This document shows positions 43,546 through 51,782 of a stretch of 64,000 bases of DNA, one piece after another. Made by a program: the position numbers and the translations under genes. Within the stretch, counting starts at the first letter, position 1. The number at the start of each line of letters is the position of its first letter. Below the pieces are notes generated by a model. It saw only the letters and a list, made by a program, of their open reading frames with translations. It did no database searches and was not told where the DNA came from. The stretch is from Paragemmobacter straminiformis (GTDB lineage Bacteria > Pseudomonadota > Alphaproteobacteria > Rhodobacterales > Rhodobacteraceae), in assembly GCF_014243445.1 (NCBI RefSeq), contig NZ_JACLQD010000001.1:62001-126000 (forward strand). Direction: 5' to 3'.

Positions 43546-44901
43546 ATGTCCAACTGGACCGACAAACTGCCCGAAGCCGCCCGCGACTGGATCGCCGGAC
43601 GCCGCGTGGACGAGGTGGAATGCATCATCGGCGATATCGCCGGCGTGGCGCGTGGCAAGGCCATGCCCGCCTCCAAATTCGCCAAGCAGGCCAACTATTT
43701 CCTGCCGAATTCCATCTTCCTGCAAACCATCACCGGCGAATGGGCCGATAACCCCACGGGTGCCTTCACCGAACCCGACATGATCCTCGTGCCCGATTTC
43801 AGCACGGCGACGGCGGCCCCCTGGACCGCCGACATCACGCTGCAAATCATCCACGACGCCGAAGACCAGCAGGGCCGCCCCGTTCCGACCGCCCCGCGCA
43901 ACGTCCTCAGACGCATCGTCGAGCTTTACAACGCCGAAGGCTGGCAACCCATCGTCGCCCCCGAGATGGAGTTCTTCCTTGTCGCGCGCAACATCGACCC
44001 CAACATGCCGATCATCCCGCCCATGGGCCGCTCGGGCCGCCGCGCGGCGGGCAAACAGGCCTATTCCATGTCGGCGGTCGACGAATACGGCAAGGTCATC
44101 GACGACATCTACGACTTTGCCGAAGCGCAGGGCTTCGAGATCGACGGCATCCTTCAGGAAGGCGGCGCGGGACAGGTCGAGATCAACCTTGCCCACGGCG
44201 ACCCCGTGGCGCTGGCGGACGAGATCTTCTTCTTCAAACGCCTGATCCGCGAAGCCGCCCTGCGCCATGACTGTTTCGCCACCTTCATGGCAAAGCCGAT
44301 CGAGGGCGAACCCGGATCGGCCATGCATATTCACCACTCGGTGGTCGATACCAAAACCGGAAAGAACATCTTTTCCGACAAGAAGGGCGGCGAAACCCCC
44401 GCATTCCTGCATTTCATCGCCGGTATGCAAAAGCATCTTCCCGGCGCGGTGGCGCTGCTTGCGCCCTATGTCAACAGCTACCGCCGCTACGTGCCGGACT
44501 TCGCGGCGCCGATCAACCTCGAATGGGGGCGCGACAACCGCACCACGGGCCTGCGCGTGCCGATCTCGCCGCCCGAGGCGCGGCGGCTTGAAAACCGCCT
44601 CGCTGGGATGGATTGCAACCCCTATCTCGGCATCGCCGCCAGCCTTGCCTGCGGCTATCTCGGTCTCAAGGCGCAACAGATGCCCAAGCCCGAATGCACG
44701 GGCGATGCCTATATGAACGAAACCGACCTGCCCTATAACCTCGGCGATGCGCTTGACCTGCTCGAAGAGGACAGCGCCCTGCGCGACATCCTCGGCGTCG
44801 AGTTCTGCGAGGTCTACACCAGCGTGAAGCGGAACGAATACAAAGAGTTCCTGCAAGTCATCAGCCCGTGGGAGCGGGAGCATCTTCTGCTGAACGTATG
44901 A
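43546..44901 (+). CDS. puuA: Glutamine-synthetase-family ligase (gamma-glutamylputrescine synthetase-like), copy 2
   Basis: A 451-residue GS-family ligase. Motifs IVAPEMEFFLVARN, EGGAGQVEINL, GSAMHIHHSVVD, NSYRRYVPDFAAPINLEWG and NRTTGLRVP place it in the PuuA group that glutamylates putrescine or similar amines. It differs widely from copy 1, so the two probably take different amines or form a hetero-oligomer. Its TGA overlaps the next gene (ATGA), coupling it to the oxidase. The symbol is by resemblance. Confidence 0.85.
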   Translation: MSNWTDKLPEAARDWIAGRRVDEVECIIGDIAGVARGKAMPASKFAKQANYFLPNSIFLQTITGEWADNPTGAFTEPDMILVPDFSTATAAPWTADITLQIIHDAEDQQGRPVPTAPRNVLRRIVELYNAEGWQPIVAPEMEFFLVARNIDPNMPIIPPMGRSGRRAAGKQAYSMSAVDEYGKVIDDIYDFAEAQGFEIDGILQEGGAGQVEINLAHGDPVALADEIFFFKRLIREAALRHDCFATFMAKPIEGEPGSAMHIHHSVVDTKTGKNIFSDKKGGETPAFLHFIAGMQKHLPGAVALLAPYVNSYRRYVPDFAAPINLEWGRDNRTTGLRVPISPPEARRLENRLAGMDCNPYLGIAASLACGYLGLKAQQMPKPECTGDAYMNETDLPYNLGDALDLLEEDSALRDILGVEFCEVYTSVKRNEYKEFLQVISPWEREHLLLNV

Positions 44902-46199
44902 ACCTGCTGCACGTCAATGATCGGGCGGGGGAATACCCCGCCTCATACTATGCCGCGACCCGCGCGCCGCTCGGCCCGTTCGCCCCGTTGCAAGGGGCGG
45001 TCCGGGCCGATGTCTGCGTCGTGGGGGCGGGATATACCGGCCTGTCGGCAGCCTTGCATCTGGCGCAGCGCGGGCTGTCGGTCGTGGTGGTCGAGGCGCA
45101 TCGCGTGGGCTTCGGCGCATCGGGACGCAACGGCGGGCAGGTCGGCTCGGGGCAGCGCAACGATCAGGACGATCTGGAGCGCGTGGTCGGTGCCGCGAAC
45201 GCCCGACACCTGTGGGATTTGGCGGAAGAGGCGAAAGGGATGGTCAAATCCCTGATCGCCGATCACGCCATGCCGCTGCGCTTCCATCCCGGCATCGCCC
45301 ATGCCTGCTGGACACAATCGCAGGTGCGCCATGCCCGGGACTACGCCGAGAAGCTGCGCCGCGACTACGGCTACGACGAAATCGAACCGCTCGACCGCGA
45401 GGCCATCGGGCGGCTCATCCCCTCGGGTGTCTTTGCAGGCGGCGACATCGACCGCGGCGCGGGCCATGTGCATCCGCTCAACTACGCCATCGGCCTTGCA
45501 CAGGCCGCCGTGGCGGCGGGGGCCACGATCTTCGAGCGGTCCGAGGTCACGCGGATCCACCACGGCGCAAAGGCGCAGGTGCTGACCGCCCAAGGCAGCG
45601 TCACGGCCGACCATGTGATCCTTGCCGCGAACGGCTATCTTGGCGGGCTGGAACCACAGGTCGCAGCCCGCGTCATGCCGATCAACAACTTCATCGTGGC
45701 GACCGAACCCCTTGGCGACCGCGCGGCAGGCGTCTTGTCCGAACCCGTGGCCGTGGCCGACACGCGCTTTGTGGTGAATTACTGGCGCCTGTCCGATGAC
45801 AACCGCCTGCTTTTCGGCGGGGGAGAAAGCTATGGCTGGCGCTTTCCCGATATCGTCAAGACCGTGATGCCCGCCCTGACCGACATTTACCCCGATCTGC
45901 GGGGCGTAAGGATCGACCGCGCATGGGGCGGCACGCTTGCCATCACCATGACCCGCAACCCCTGTTTCCTGCGTGTTGCACCGAATGTCCTCTCTGCCTC
46001 GGGTTACTCGGGCCACGGGGTGGCGATGGCGACGCTGGCCGGACGTGTCCTTGCCGAGGCCGTGGCCGGACAGGCCGGCCGCTTCGACCTGATGGCCAGC
46101 CTGCCCACCCCCCGCTTTCCGGGCGGTGTCGCCTTGCGCTGGCCGCTCTTGGTGCTGGCGATGACATGGTATTCGCTGCGCGACCGGCTGGGCCTCTGA
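44898..46199 (+). CDS. puuB: FAD-dependent gamma-glutamylputrescine oxidase-like enzyme
   Basis: A 433-residue DAO-family flavoprotein: FAD motif VVGAGYTGLSAALHLAQRG (about residues 41-59), GFGASGRNGGQ, HPLNYAIGLA and C-terminal YSGHGVAMATLAGRVLAE. PuuB oxidises gamma-glutamyl-amines to the aldehyde and releases ammonia and H2O2. Start ATG 44898 overlaps the ligase stop; an upstream in-frame start was rejected. The substrate amine is unknown. Confidence 0.87.
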   Translation: MNLLHVNDRAGEYPASYYAATRAPLGPFAPLQGAVRADVCVVGAGYTGLSAALHLAQRGLSVVVVEAHRVGFGASGRNGGQVGSGQRNDQDDLERVVGAANARHLWDLAEEAKGMVKSLIADHAMPLRFHPGIAHACWTQSQVRHARDYAEKLRRDYGYDEIEPLDREAIGRLIPSGVFAGGDIDRGAGHVHPLNYAIGLAQAAVAAGATIFERSEVTRIHHGAKAQVLTAQGSVTADHVILAANGYLGGLEPQVAARVMPINNFIVATEPLGDRAAGVLSEPVAVADTRFVVNYWRLSDDNRLLFGGGESYGWRFPDIVKTVMPALTDIYPDLRGVRIDRAWGGTLAITMTRNPCFLRVAPNVLSASGYSGHGVAMATLAGRVLAEAVAGQAGRFDLMASLPTPRFPGGVALRWPLLVLAMTWYSLRDRLGL

Positions 46200-46303
46200 A
46201 CGGCAAAAACCGCCGACTTCCCGCGCGTCATCAACATGTCACTGGAAAACCCGCGCTGCAGCATTTACAGGTTTCCGGAATGTCAGTTTCAGGAAAGCTG
46301 TAG

Positions 46304-47494
46304 ATGGCACCCGACGGTCAAGCCTCCCTCGCCCCCAATGTCTATGACGCAGACCCCATCCCCGATGCCGCGCGGGACGAGATCGACCGTCTGCTCTCGA
46401 CCGGCGACCTGTTCCGCTACACCGCCGCGTCCGGATCACCCGTCGCCCTTCTCGAGGCCGAATTTGCCGATCTTCTGGGGTCGCGTTACGCGCTTGCCGT
46501 GTCGTCCTGCTCGGCGGCGCTGTTTCTCTCGCTCAAGGCGCTGGACCTGCCGCGTGGCGCGCGGGTGCTCATCCCCGCCTTCACCTTCGCCGCTGTGCCC
46601 TCGGCGGTCGTCCACGCCGATTGCACCCCCGTTCTGGTCGAGGTCGGCAGCAACTATCGCGTCGATCTGGCCGATTTCGAAGCAAAGCTCGATGGCGCGC
46701 ATGCCGTCCTCATCAGCCATATGCGCGGCCATACCAGCGACATGGACGCGATCATGGCGCTGTGCGATGCGCGCGGCCTTCCGGTGGTAGAGGATGCGGC
46801 CCACAGCCTTGGGACCGTCTGGGGCGGGAGAAAGATCGGCACGATCGGCAAGGTCGGCTGCTTCTCGTTCCAGTCCTACAAACTGGTCAACGCGGGCGAA
46901 GGCGGGATCATGGTGACGGATGACCCCGAAATCGCCGCCCGTGCGATCATCATGTCAGGGGCCTACGAGCAGAACTGGAAGAAACATCCCGGTTTGCAGA
47001 ACAGTTTCGGCCACTGGCAAAACCGGCTGCCGCTTTATAACCTGCGGATGCAGAACCTGTCGGCGGCGGTGATCCGCCCGCAACTGCCCGAAATCGCGGG
47101 CCGCGTGGCGCAGGGCCGCGCCAACCATGACTGGGTGGCCGACCGGCTGAACGCCAGCCCGTGGCTGTCCGTCCCCCCTGCCCTGCCGCCCGAAGAACGC
47201 GCGCCCGACTCCATCCAGTTCAACCTGCAAGGCGATTGGACCGACGCGCAGGCACTGGCCTTTCAGGCCGCAGCCAAGGCGCGGGGCGTGACGGTTCAGG
47301 TCTTCGGCCTGTCCGAAGGCAATGCGCGGGCCTATTGGAACTGGCAATTCCTGCCCGACCTGCCCGACCTGCCGCAGACCCGCGCGATGCTGATGCGCGC
47401 CTGCGACGTGCGCCTGCCCGCGCGGCTGACGGAAACCGAACTGGCCTATATCGCCGACGCGATCCTGACAGCGGTGCGCGACGTCATGGGGTAA
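46304..47494 (+). CDS. DegT/DnrJ/EryC1-family aminotransferase
   Basis: A 396-residue PLP enzyme of the DegT family. Schiff-base lysine Lys193 in FSFQSYKLVNAGEGG, phosphate-binding Ser/Cys cluster AVSSCSAALFLSL (about residues 65-77) and Asp164 in VVEDAAHSLG. Members usually aminate keto-sugars, but no sugar-nucleotide genes are here; it follows the amine-oxidation genes, so an aldehyde- or keto-acid-linked role is possible. AGGAAAG lies just upstream. Confidence 0.85.
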   Translation: MAPDGQASLAPNVYDADPIPDAARDEIDRLLSTGDLFRYTAASGSPVALLEAEFADLLGSRYALAVSSCSAALFLSLKALDLPRGARVLIPAFTFAAVPSAVVHADCTPVLVEVGSNYRVDLADFEAKLDGAHAVLISHMRGHTSDMDAIMALCDARGLPVVEDAAHSLGTVWGGRKIGTIGKVGCFSFQSYKLVNAGEGGIMVTDDPEIAARAIIMSGAYEQNWKKHPGLQNSFGHWQNRLPLYNLRMQNLSAAVIRPQLPEIAGRVAQGRANHDWVADRLNASPWLSVPPALPPEERAPDSIQFNLQGDWTDAQALAFQAAAKARGVTVQVFGLSEGNARAYWNWQFLPDLPDLPQTRAMLMRACDVRLPARLTETELAYIADAILTAVRDVMG

Positions 47495-47497
47495 AAG

Positions 47498-47560
47498 GGG
47501 GCTGTCTGCCCCCTCTTGGCCTGCGGCCAATTCACCCCCGAGGATATTTCGGGCAAGAGG
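47498..47560 (+). repeat. Dispersed GC-hairpin element, GAGGATATTTCGGGC subtype
   Basis: Hairpin AGGGGGC/GCCCCCT (about 47496-47514), second hairpin TTGGC/GCCAA (47517-47531), then core CACCCCCGAGGATATTTCGG with GCAAGAGGAA. Same architecture, opposite strand, as 32190-32262. It fills the gap between the aminotransferase and the convergent LysR gene. Confidence 0.6.
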
Positions 47561-47575
47561 AAGCGGGGGAAGGCC

Positions 47576-48523
47576 CTAGAGGACACGCAGCGCGGGGGCC
47601 ATCCACGGCCATTCGCGCAAGGCGGGGGCCACGACCTGATCCTGCACCTGCGCCTTCAGCCTTTCAGCGACTTGCGCCGGAATGTCCCGCAAGACCCCGG
47701 CCCGTGCCGACAGCGACAGCGACCGGTTCAGCGGTTCGACCGGCAGCGGTTCGACCGTGACCGCATCGCGGAAGCGCGACGCATGGTGCAGCGCAAGCGG
47801 GGTCAGGATCGTCCAGCCCGCGCCCGCCGCCACCATCGCAAGGATGGCGTTGTAGCTGTCCAGCTCGAAGCGCGTGGCAAGCCTTTGCCCGTGCCGCGCC
47901 AGATGCGCCGCGATCTGCCGCCCCATCAGATGACGCGACGTGTACTGGATAAAGGGCAAACCCTCGCGCGGGGCCGCTTCGGGCCGGATGGCGACGAAAG
48001 GCTCGGCCAGCAGCGGATGCACCTCGCGCCATCCCGCCTCGGCCCCGTGATCGGCACTGTCGGCGGCCACCACGATATCGAGCGCGCGGCTTTCCAGCTG
48101 TTCCAACAGGCGATGGCTCGCCCCGGTTTCAAGCAGGAAGCGGCACCCCTTGAGAGCGCCCGACAGGCCGTCGAGCAGGCGCGGCGTCACTTCGGCGTCG
48201 AAATCCTCGATCATGCCCAGTCGCAGCGTCGTCAGCCCCGACAGATCGGCCATCGCCAGATCGGCCCGCGCCTCGGCCTCGGCGTTCAGGATGGTCTGGG
48301 CGTGGCCGCGGAACATCCGCCCTGCCGGCGTCATCCCCATGGGCCTTGCGCCACGGTCCAGCAAGACCGCCCCCAACGCCGCCTCGAGCGAGGCGAGCTG
48401 CTGGCTGACCGCAGAGGGGCTGACGCCAAGCCGCCGCGCGGCTGCGGAAATCGCGCCCTCTTCGGCAGCGGCCAGAAAGACCTCGATCCCCCAAAGCGTG
48501 ACGCGGCCCTGACCTTCGGACAC
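47576..48523 (-). CDS. LysR-family transcriptional regulator
   Basis: A 315-residue LTTR: N-terminal winged helix-turn-helix (about residues 9-66, FLAAAEEGAISAAARRLGVS, SAVSQQLASLEAALG) and a two-lobe effector domain. GTG start at 48523 with only weak ribosome-binding signal. It begins 12 bases past the phaR stop on the same strand, so it may be co-transcribed with the PHA regulator. Targets are unknown. Confidence 0.87.
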   Translation of the reverse strand: MSEGQGRVTLWGIEVFLAAAEEGAISAAARRLGVSPSAVSQQLASLEAALGAVLLDRGARPMGMTPAGRMFRGHAQTILNAEAEARADLAMADLSGLTTLRLGMIEDFDAEVTPRLLDGLSGALKGCRFLLETGASHRLLEQLESRALDIVVAADSADHGAEAGWREVHPLLAEPFVAIRPEAAPREGLPFIQYTSRHLMGRQIAAHLARHGQRLATRFELDSYNAILAMVAAGAGWTILTPLALHHASRFRDAVTVEPLPVEPLNRSLSLSARAGVLRDIPAQVAERLKAQVQDQVVAPALREWPWMAPALRVL

Positions 48524-48535
48524 GGCGGTATCCGC

Positions 48536-49102
48536 TTACAGCTTGGACAGTTTCTTCTGCAATTCGGCCAACTGTCGCTTGATCTGGGCGATGTCGTCCT
48601 CTTTTCCGGGGGTCGCCTCGTCCGTGCCATCCTCGCGCGCGGGGCCGGATGCGCTCCACCCCGGCAGGCCGCCCATGAAGGCCTTCATGAACACTTCCTG
48701 CTGCTGGCGCATCGCTTCGAACCCCGGCATGGCGGCCATCGGGTTCGGGATGGTCGACAGGTTTTCGAGCATCTTCGACTGCCCTTCGCGCAGCATCTCG
48801 AAGCTGGCCGACAGGAACTGCGGCACGACCGATTGCATTTCGGTGGTGTAAGAGCGGACAAGATCGGTCAACACGTTGATCGGAAGGACGTTCTCGCCCT
48901 TGGATTCATGTTCGGCCACGATCTGGAGCAGGTATTGGCGCGTCAGGTCATCACCGGATTTGAGGTCGATGATCTGCACCTCGCGCCCGGCACGGATGAA
49001 ACCTGCGATGTCTTCCAGCGTCACGTAATCGGACGTCTCGGTGTTATAAAGGCGGCGGCTCGCATAGCGCTTGATCAGCAGCGGCTTGTCAGTCTCGGCC
49101 AT
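48536..49102 (-). CDS. phaR: Polyhydroxyalkanoate synthesis repressor PhaR
   Basis: A 188-residue PHB repressor. The DNA-binding PHB_acc_N domain opens the protein (LLIKRYASRRLYNTETSDYVTLED) and a PHB_acc domain follows (about 65-105); the C-terminus is a coiled-coil (DIAQIKRQLAELQKKLSKL). PhaR binds DNA and PHB granules and represses phaP and itself. A CTGC-N3-GCAG site at 49145-49155 lies 42 bases upstream of its ATG, and two lie before phaP. Confidence 0.94.
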   Translation of the reverse strand: MAETDKPLLIKRYASRRLYNTETSDYVTLEDIAGFIRAGREVQIIDLKSGDDLTRQYLLQIVAEHESKGENVLPINVLTDLVRSYTTEMQSVVPQFLSASFEMLREGQSKMLENLSTIPNPMAAMPGFEAMRQQQEVFMKAFMGGLPGWSASGPAREDGTDEATPGKEDDIAQIKRQLAELQKKLSKL

Positions 49103-49144
49103 CGGCCAGCCCTCCCCGGCGAAAGCATTTCGCAGCCGCAATGG

Positions 49145-49155
49145 CTGCAGTGCAG
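49145..49155. promoter_or_regulatory. PhaR operator candidate upstream of phaR
   Basis: CTGC-AGT-GCAG, matching the CTGC-N3/4-GCAG site reported for Paracoccus-type PhaR. Its location suggests autorepression. Confidence 0.65.
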
Positions 49156-49180
49156 AAGAAAAGCTTAAGACAAGGATATT

Positions 49181-49211
49181 GAAAAAGAAAGGGCGGGCAC
49201 AAGGCCCGCCC
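49181..49211 (-). terminator. Intrinsic terminator of phaP
   Basis: GGGCGGGC (49191-49198) pairs with GCCCGCCC (49204-49211), loop 5 bases, followed on the minus strand by TTTCTTTTTC. It separates abundant phasin mRNA from phaR. Confidence 0.8.
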
Positions 49212-49263
49212 GAAGACGCCGACAGACAGGGAGGATGCCGTCGGCGTAGATTTTTCCGGCGAA

Positions 49264-49716
49264 TTACTTCGCGGCAGCGGCGGCCTTCTTGGCAACCGTG
49301 GTCACGTCGGCAGTGGCTTTCTTGACGGCAGCGGTGGCGTCTTCCGAAAAGTCCTTGCCGGCAGCCAGAACCAGTTCAACGGTTTCCATCTGCACTTTTT
49401 TCGCGACTTCGGCGAAAGCGGCGAGGTTCTCGGCGGCCATTTCAGCAGCCGACGAAGCGAAGTCGGTCACCGATTTCGAGTAGTCGGTCACTTCCGATTT
49501 GGCTTTCGAGACGTCGCCCAGCTTGGCGATGGTGTCTTTGGCCCATTTCGAGGTGATCTCGGTCGACTTTTCAGCGGCTTCGAGAGCGACTTTCGACAGT
49601 TTCTCGGCCATTGCGGCCTGGGTCTTGAACGCGTTCTGCAGCGCCGAAGCGTCGACGGGGAACGAGGCCATCATGTCTTGCATGACTTTGGTGAAATCGG
49701 TTGCTTTGTTGGTCAT
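49264..49716 (-). CDS. phaP: Phasin, PHB granule-associated protein
   Basis: A 150-residue phasin. Amphipathic helical sequence throughout, starting MTNKATDFTKVMQDMMASFP, with Lys/Ala-rich end AVKKATADVTTVAKKAAAAAK. It coats polyhydroxybutyrate granules. Start ATG 49716 has AGGAG seven bases upstream. Two PhaR operator-like sites lie 70-105 bases upstream, as expected for a gene derepressed when PHB forms. Confidence 0.93.
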   Translation of the reverse strand: MTNKATDFTKVMQDMMASFPVDASALQNAFKTQAAMAEKLSKVALEAAEKSTEITSKWAKDTIAKLGDVSKAKSEVTDYSKSVTDFASSAAEMAAENLAAFAEVAKKVQMETVELVLAAGKDFSEDATAAVKKATADVTTVAKKAAAAAK

Positions 49717-49783
49717 GATCTTCGCTCCTGGCGTTCCGGACGATCCGGCGGGGTTACGTGTTTCCTGAGCCAAGATATACATG

Positions 49784-49794
49784 CTGCGGTGCAG
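49784..49794. promoter_or_regulatory. PhaR operator candidate 1 upstream of phaP
   Basis: CTGC-GGT-GCAG, within the longer perfect palindrome ATGCTGC-GGT-GCAGCAT (49781-49797). Confidence 0.7.
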
Positions 49795-49810
49795 CATTTC
49801 AAGTTTTATT

Positions 49811-49821
49811 CTGCATCGCAG
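49811..49821. promoter_or_regulatory. PhaR operator candidate 2 upstream of phaP
   Basis: CTGC-ATC-GCAG, 27 bases (nearly three helical turns) from site 1, so both face the same side of the DNA. Confidence 0.7.
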
Positions 49822-49881
49822 CATAAATTCCGCAACCGCAGGCTGTGCGGAGGAAATCCCCGCACAGGTTCAAGCACTTGG

Positions 49882-51678
49882 TCAGGCCGCGGGCGCGGCA
49901 GTGACATAGGTTCCCGGAGCGGGGCACAGCACTTCGGCCCCCGAATCACCCGGAACCCGCGGCTTGATCTGCTTGCCCGACCGCTCGGACAGCCAGTCTT
50001 TCCAGCGCGGCCACCAGCTTCCCTGATGAAAACGCGCCCCCGCCTTCCACGCCTCGGGTTCACCGGCCACGGGGGCGTCGTTGGTGTAATGGCCGTATTT
50101 GCCCTTGGACGGCGGGTTGATGATCCCGGCGATATGGCCGCTTTCCGAAAGGATGAAGGTCTTGTCCTTCGATCCCATCTTCTTCACCCCGTTGAAGCTG
50201 CCGCGCCAATGGGCGATGTGATCGGTCTCGCAGGCGATGGCGCAAAGCGGAAGCGTCACGTCCGAGAGCGAGACCTTCTTGCCAAAGACAGTAAATCCCC
50301 CGGTGGCGAATTCGTCGCGCTGGCACAGGCCACGCAGGTATTCGACCGCCATCTTGGCCGGAAGGTTGGTGCCGTCGCCGTTCCAGTAAAGCAGGTCGAA
50401 AGCGGGCGGCGCCTCGCCCAGCATGTAGCTTTTGATGGCGGGCTGGTAGATCAGGTCGTTCGAGCGCAGGTAGCTGAAGGTCCGGCTCATGAAAAGCCGG
50501 GACAGGATGCCGTCGTGCTTCGACTGCCGCTCGATCCCGTCGACGAAATCGTCGTTCAGGAACACCCCGACCTCGCCCGGATCGGAAAAGTCGGTGAGCG
50601 TGGTGAACAGCGTGGCCGATTTGACCGACCTGTCGCCCGCCTTTTGCAGATGCGCCAGCGTCAGCGACAGCGTGGTGCCCGCGATGCAATAGCCCACGGC
50701 GTTGATCTGCTTCTCGCCGGTGATGCGCCGCACCTCGGCCATCGCCTGGATGAAGCCGTCGCGGATGTAGTCATCCATGCCCACATCGGCATAGCTGGCA
50801 TCGGGGTTGACCCACGAGACCACGAACAGCGTGAAACCCTGATCCACGATCCATTTGATCAGCGAATTGGCGGGCTTCAGGTCCATGATGTAGAATTTGT
50901 TGATCCACGGCGGAAAGATCAGCAGCGGTGTCTGGTAGACCGTTTCGGTCGTGGGTGCGTATTGGATCAGCTCGAACATGCGGTTGCGGTAGACGACCGA
51001 TCCGGGCGTGGTGGCGATGTTCCGGCCGACGTGGAAGGCTTCCTTGTCGGCCAGCGTGACCAAGACCTCGCCATTGTTGGCCTCGATGTCGTGGACAAGG
51101 TTCTCGAGCCCTTTGACAAGGCTTTCGCCATCGGTCGCCACGGCCTTTTCCAGCGCATCGGGGTTGGTCGCCAGAAAATTCGTGGGCGAGAACATGTCGA
51201 CGATCTGCTTGGTGAAATACTCCACCCGCTTGCGGTCGGCCTCGTCCAGGGTTTCCAGATCGCCCACTGCGGCCGAGACCGCCTCGGCGTTGATCAGATA
51301 TTGCTGCTTTATGTAGTTGAAGAACGGGTGCGTCTCCCACAGCGGATTGGCAAAGCGCCGGTCCTTGGGGGTATTGTCCTCGGGGGCCTTCAGCTCGCCG
51401 CTCGCCAGCGCCTGCTGGGCCTCGACATAATGCCGCAGGCTTTTTCCCCAGTAGCCGATCTGATGTTCCAGAATCTTGGCCGGATTTTGCATCATCTCGG
51501 CCAGATAGGCCGCCGCCGCCTTGACGTAGACATCGTTCGACGGCCCGTCCAGCGCCTTGTCATGCGCCTTCTTCTGCGTCATCGCCGCGACAAGCCGCTG
51601 CGTAAGCTGTTCAACACGGAGGAGATTTTCGTTCAACCGCTGAAGCTTGGCGCCTGCGTCATTCTCTTGCGTTGTCAT
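49882..51678 (-). CDS. phaC: Class I poly(3-hydroxyalkanoate) synthase PhaC
   Basis: A 598-residue PHA polymerase. The lipase-like box is GYCIAG (residues 329-334) with nucleophile Cys331; catalytic Asp and His lie in ACETDHIAHW and ILSESGHIAGIINPP. The N-terminal region and length fit class I enzymes that polymerise 3-hydroxybutyryl-CoA. Start ATG 51678; longer frames overlap phaZ. Divergent from phaZ with about 100 bases between. Confidence 0.95.
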   Translation of the reverse strand: MTTQENDAGAKLQRLNENLLRVEQLTQRLVAAMTQKKAHDKALDGPSNDVYVKAAAAYLAEMMQNPAKILEHQIGYWGKSLRHYVEAQQALASGELKAPEDNTPKDRRFANPLWETHPFFNYIKQQYLINAEAVSAAVGDLETLDEADRKRVEYFTKQIVDMFSPTNFLATNPDALEKAVATDGESLVKGLENLVHDIEANNGEVLVTLADKEAFHVGRNIATTPGSVVYRNRMFELIQYAPTTETVYQTPLLIFPPWINKFYIMDLKPANSLIKWIVDQGFTLFVVSWVNPDASYADVGMDDYIRDGFIQAMAEVRRITGEKQINAVGYCIAGTTLSLTLAHLQKAGDRSVKSATLFTTLTDFSDPGEVGVFLNDDFVDGIERQSKHDGILSRLFMSRTFSYLRSNDLIYQPAIKSYMLGEAPPAFDLLYWNGDGTNLPAKMAVEYLRGLCQRDEFATGGFTVFGKKVSLSDVTLPLCAIACETDHIAHWRGSFNGVKKMGSKDKTFILSESGHIAGIINPPSKGKYGHYTNDAPVAGEPEAWKAGARFHQGSWWPRWKDWLSERSGKQIKPRVPGDSGAEVLCPAPGTYVTAAPAA

Positions 51679-51782
51679 GCCGCCAATTCCCCCGTATCCT
51701 CGCACCTGCAGCATACCGCCGGCACCCTGTCGGGGAAAGCTGCGATTTCGAAGGAGGTTCGCCTTCGGCCAAGGAGACGCAC

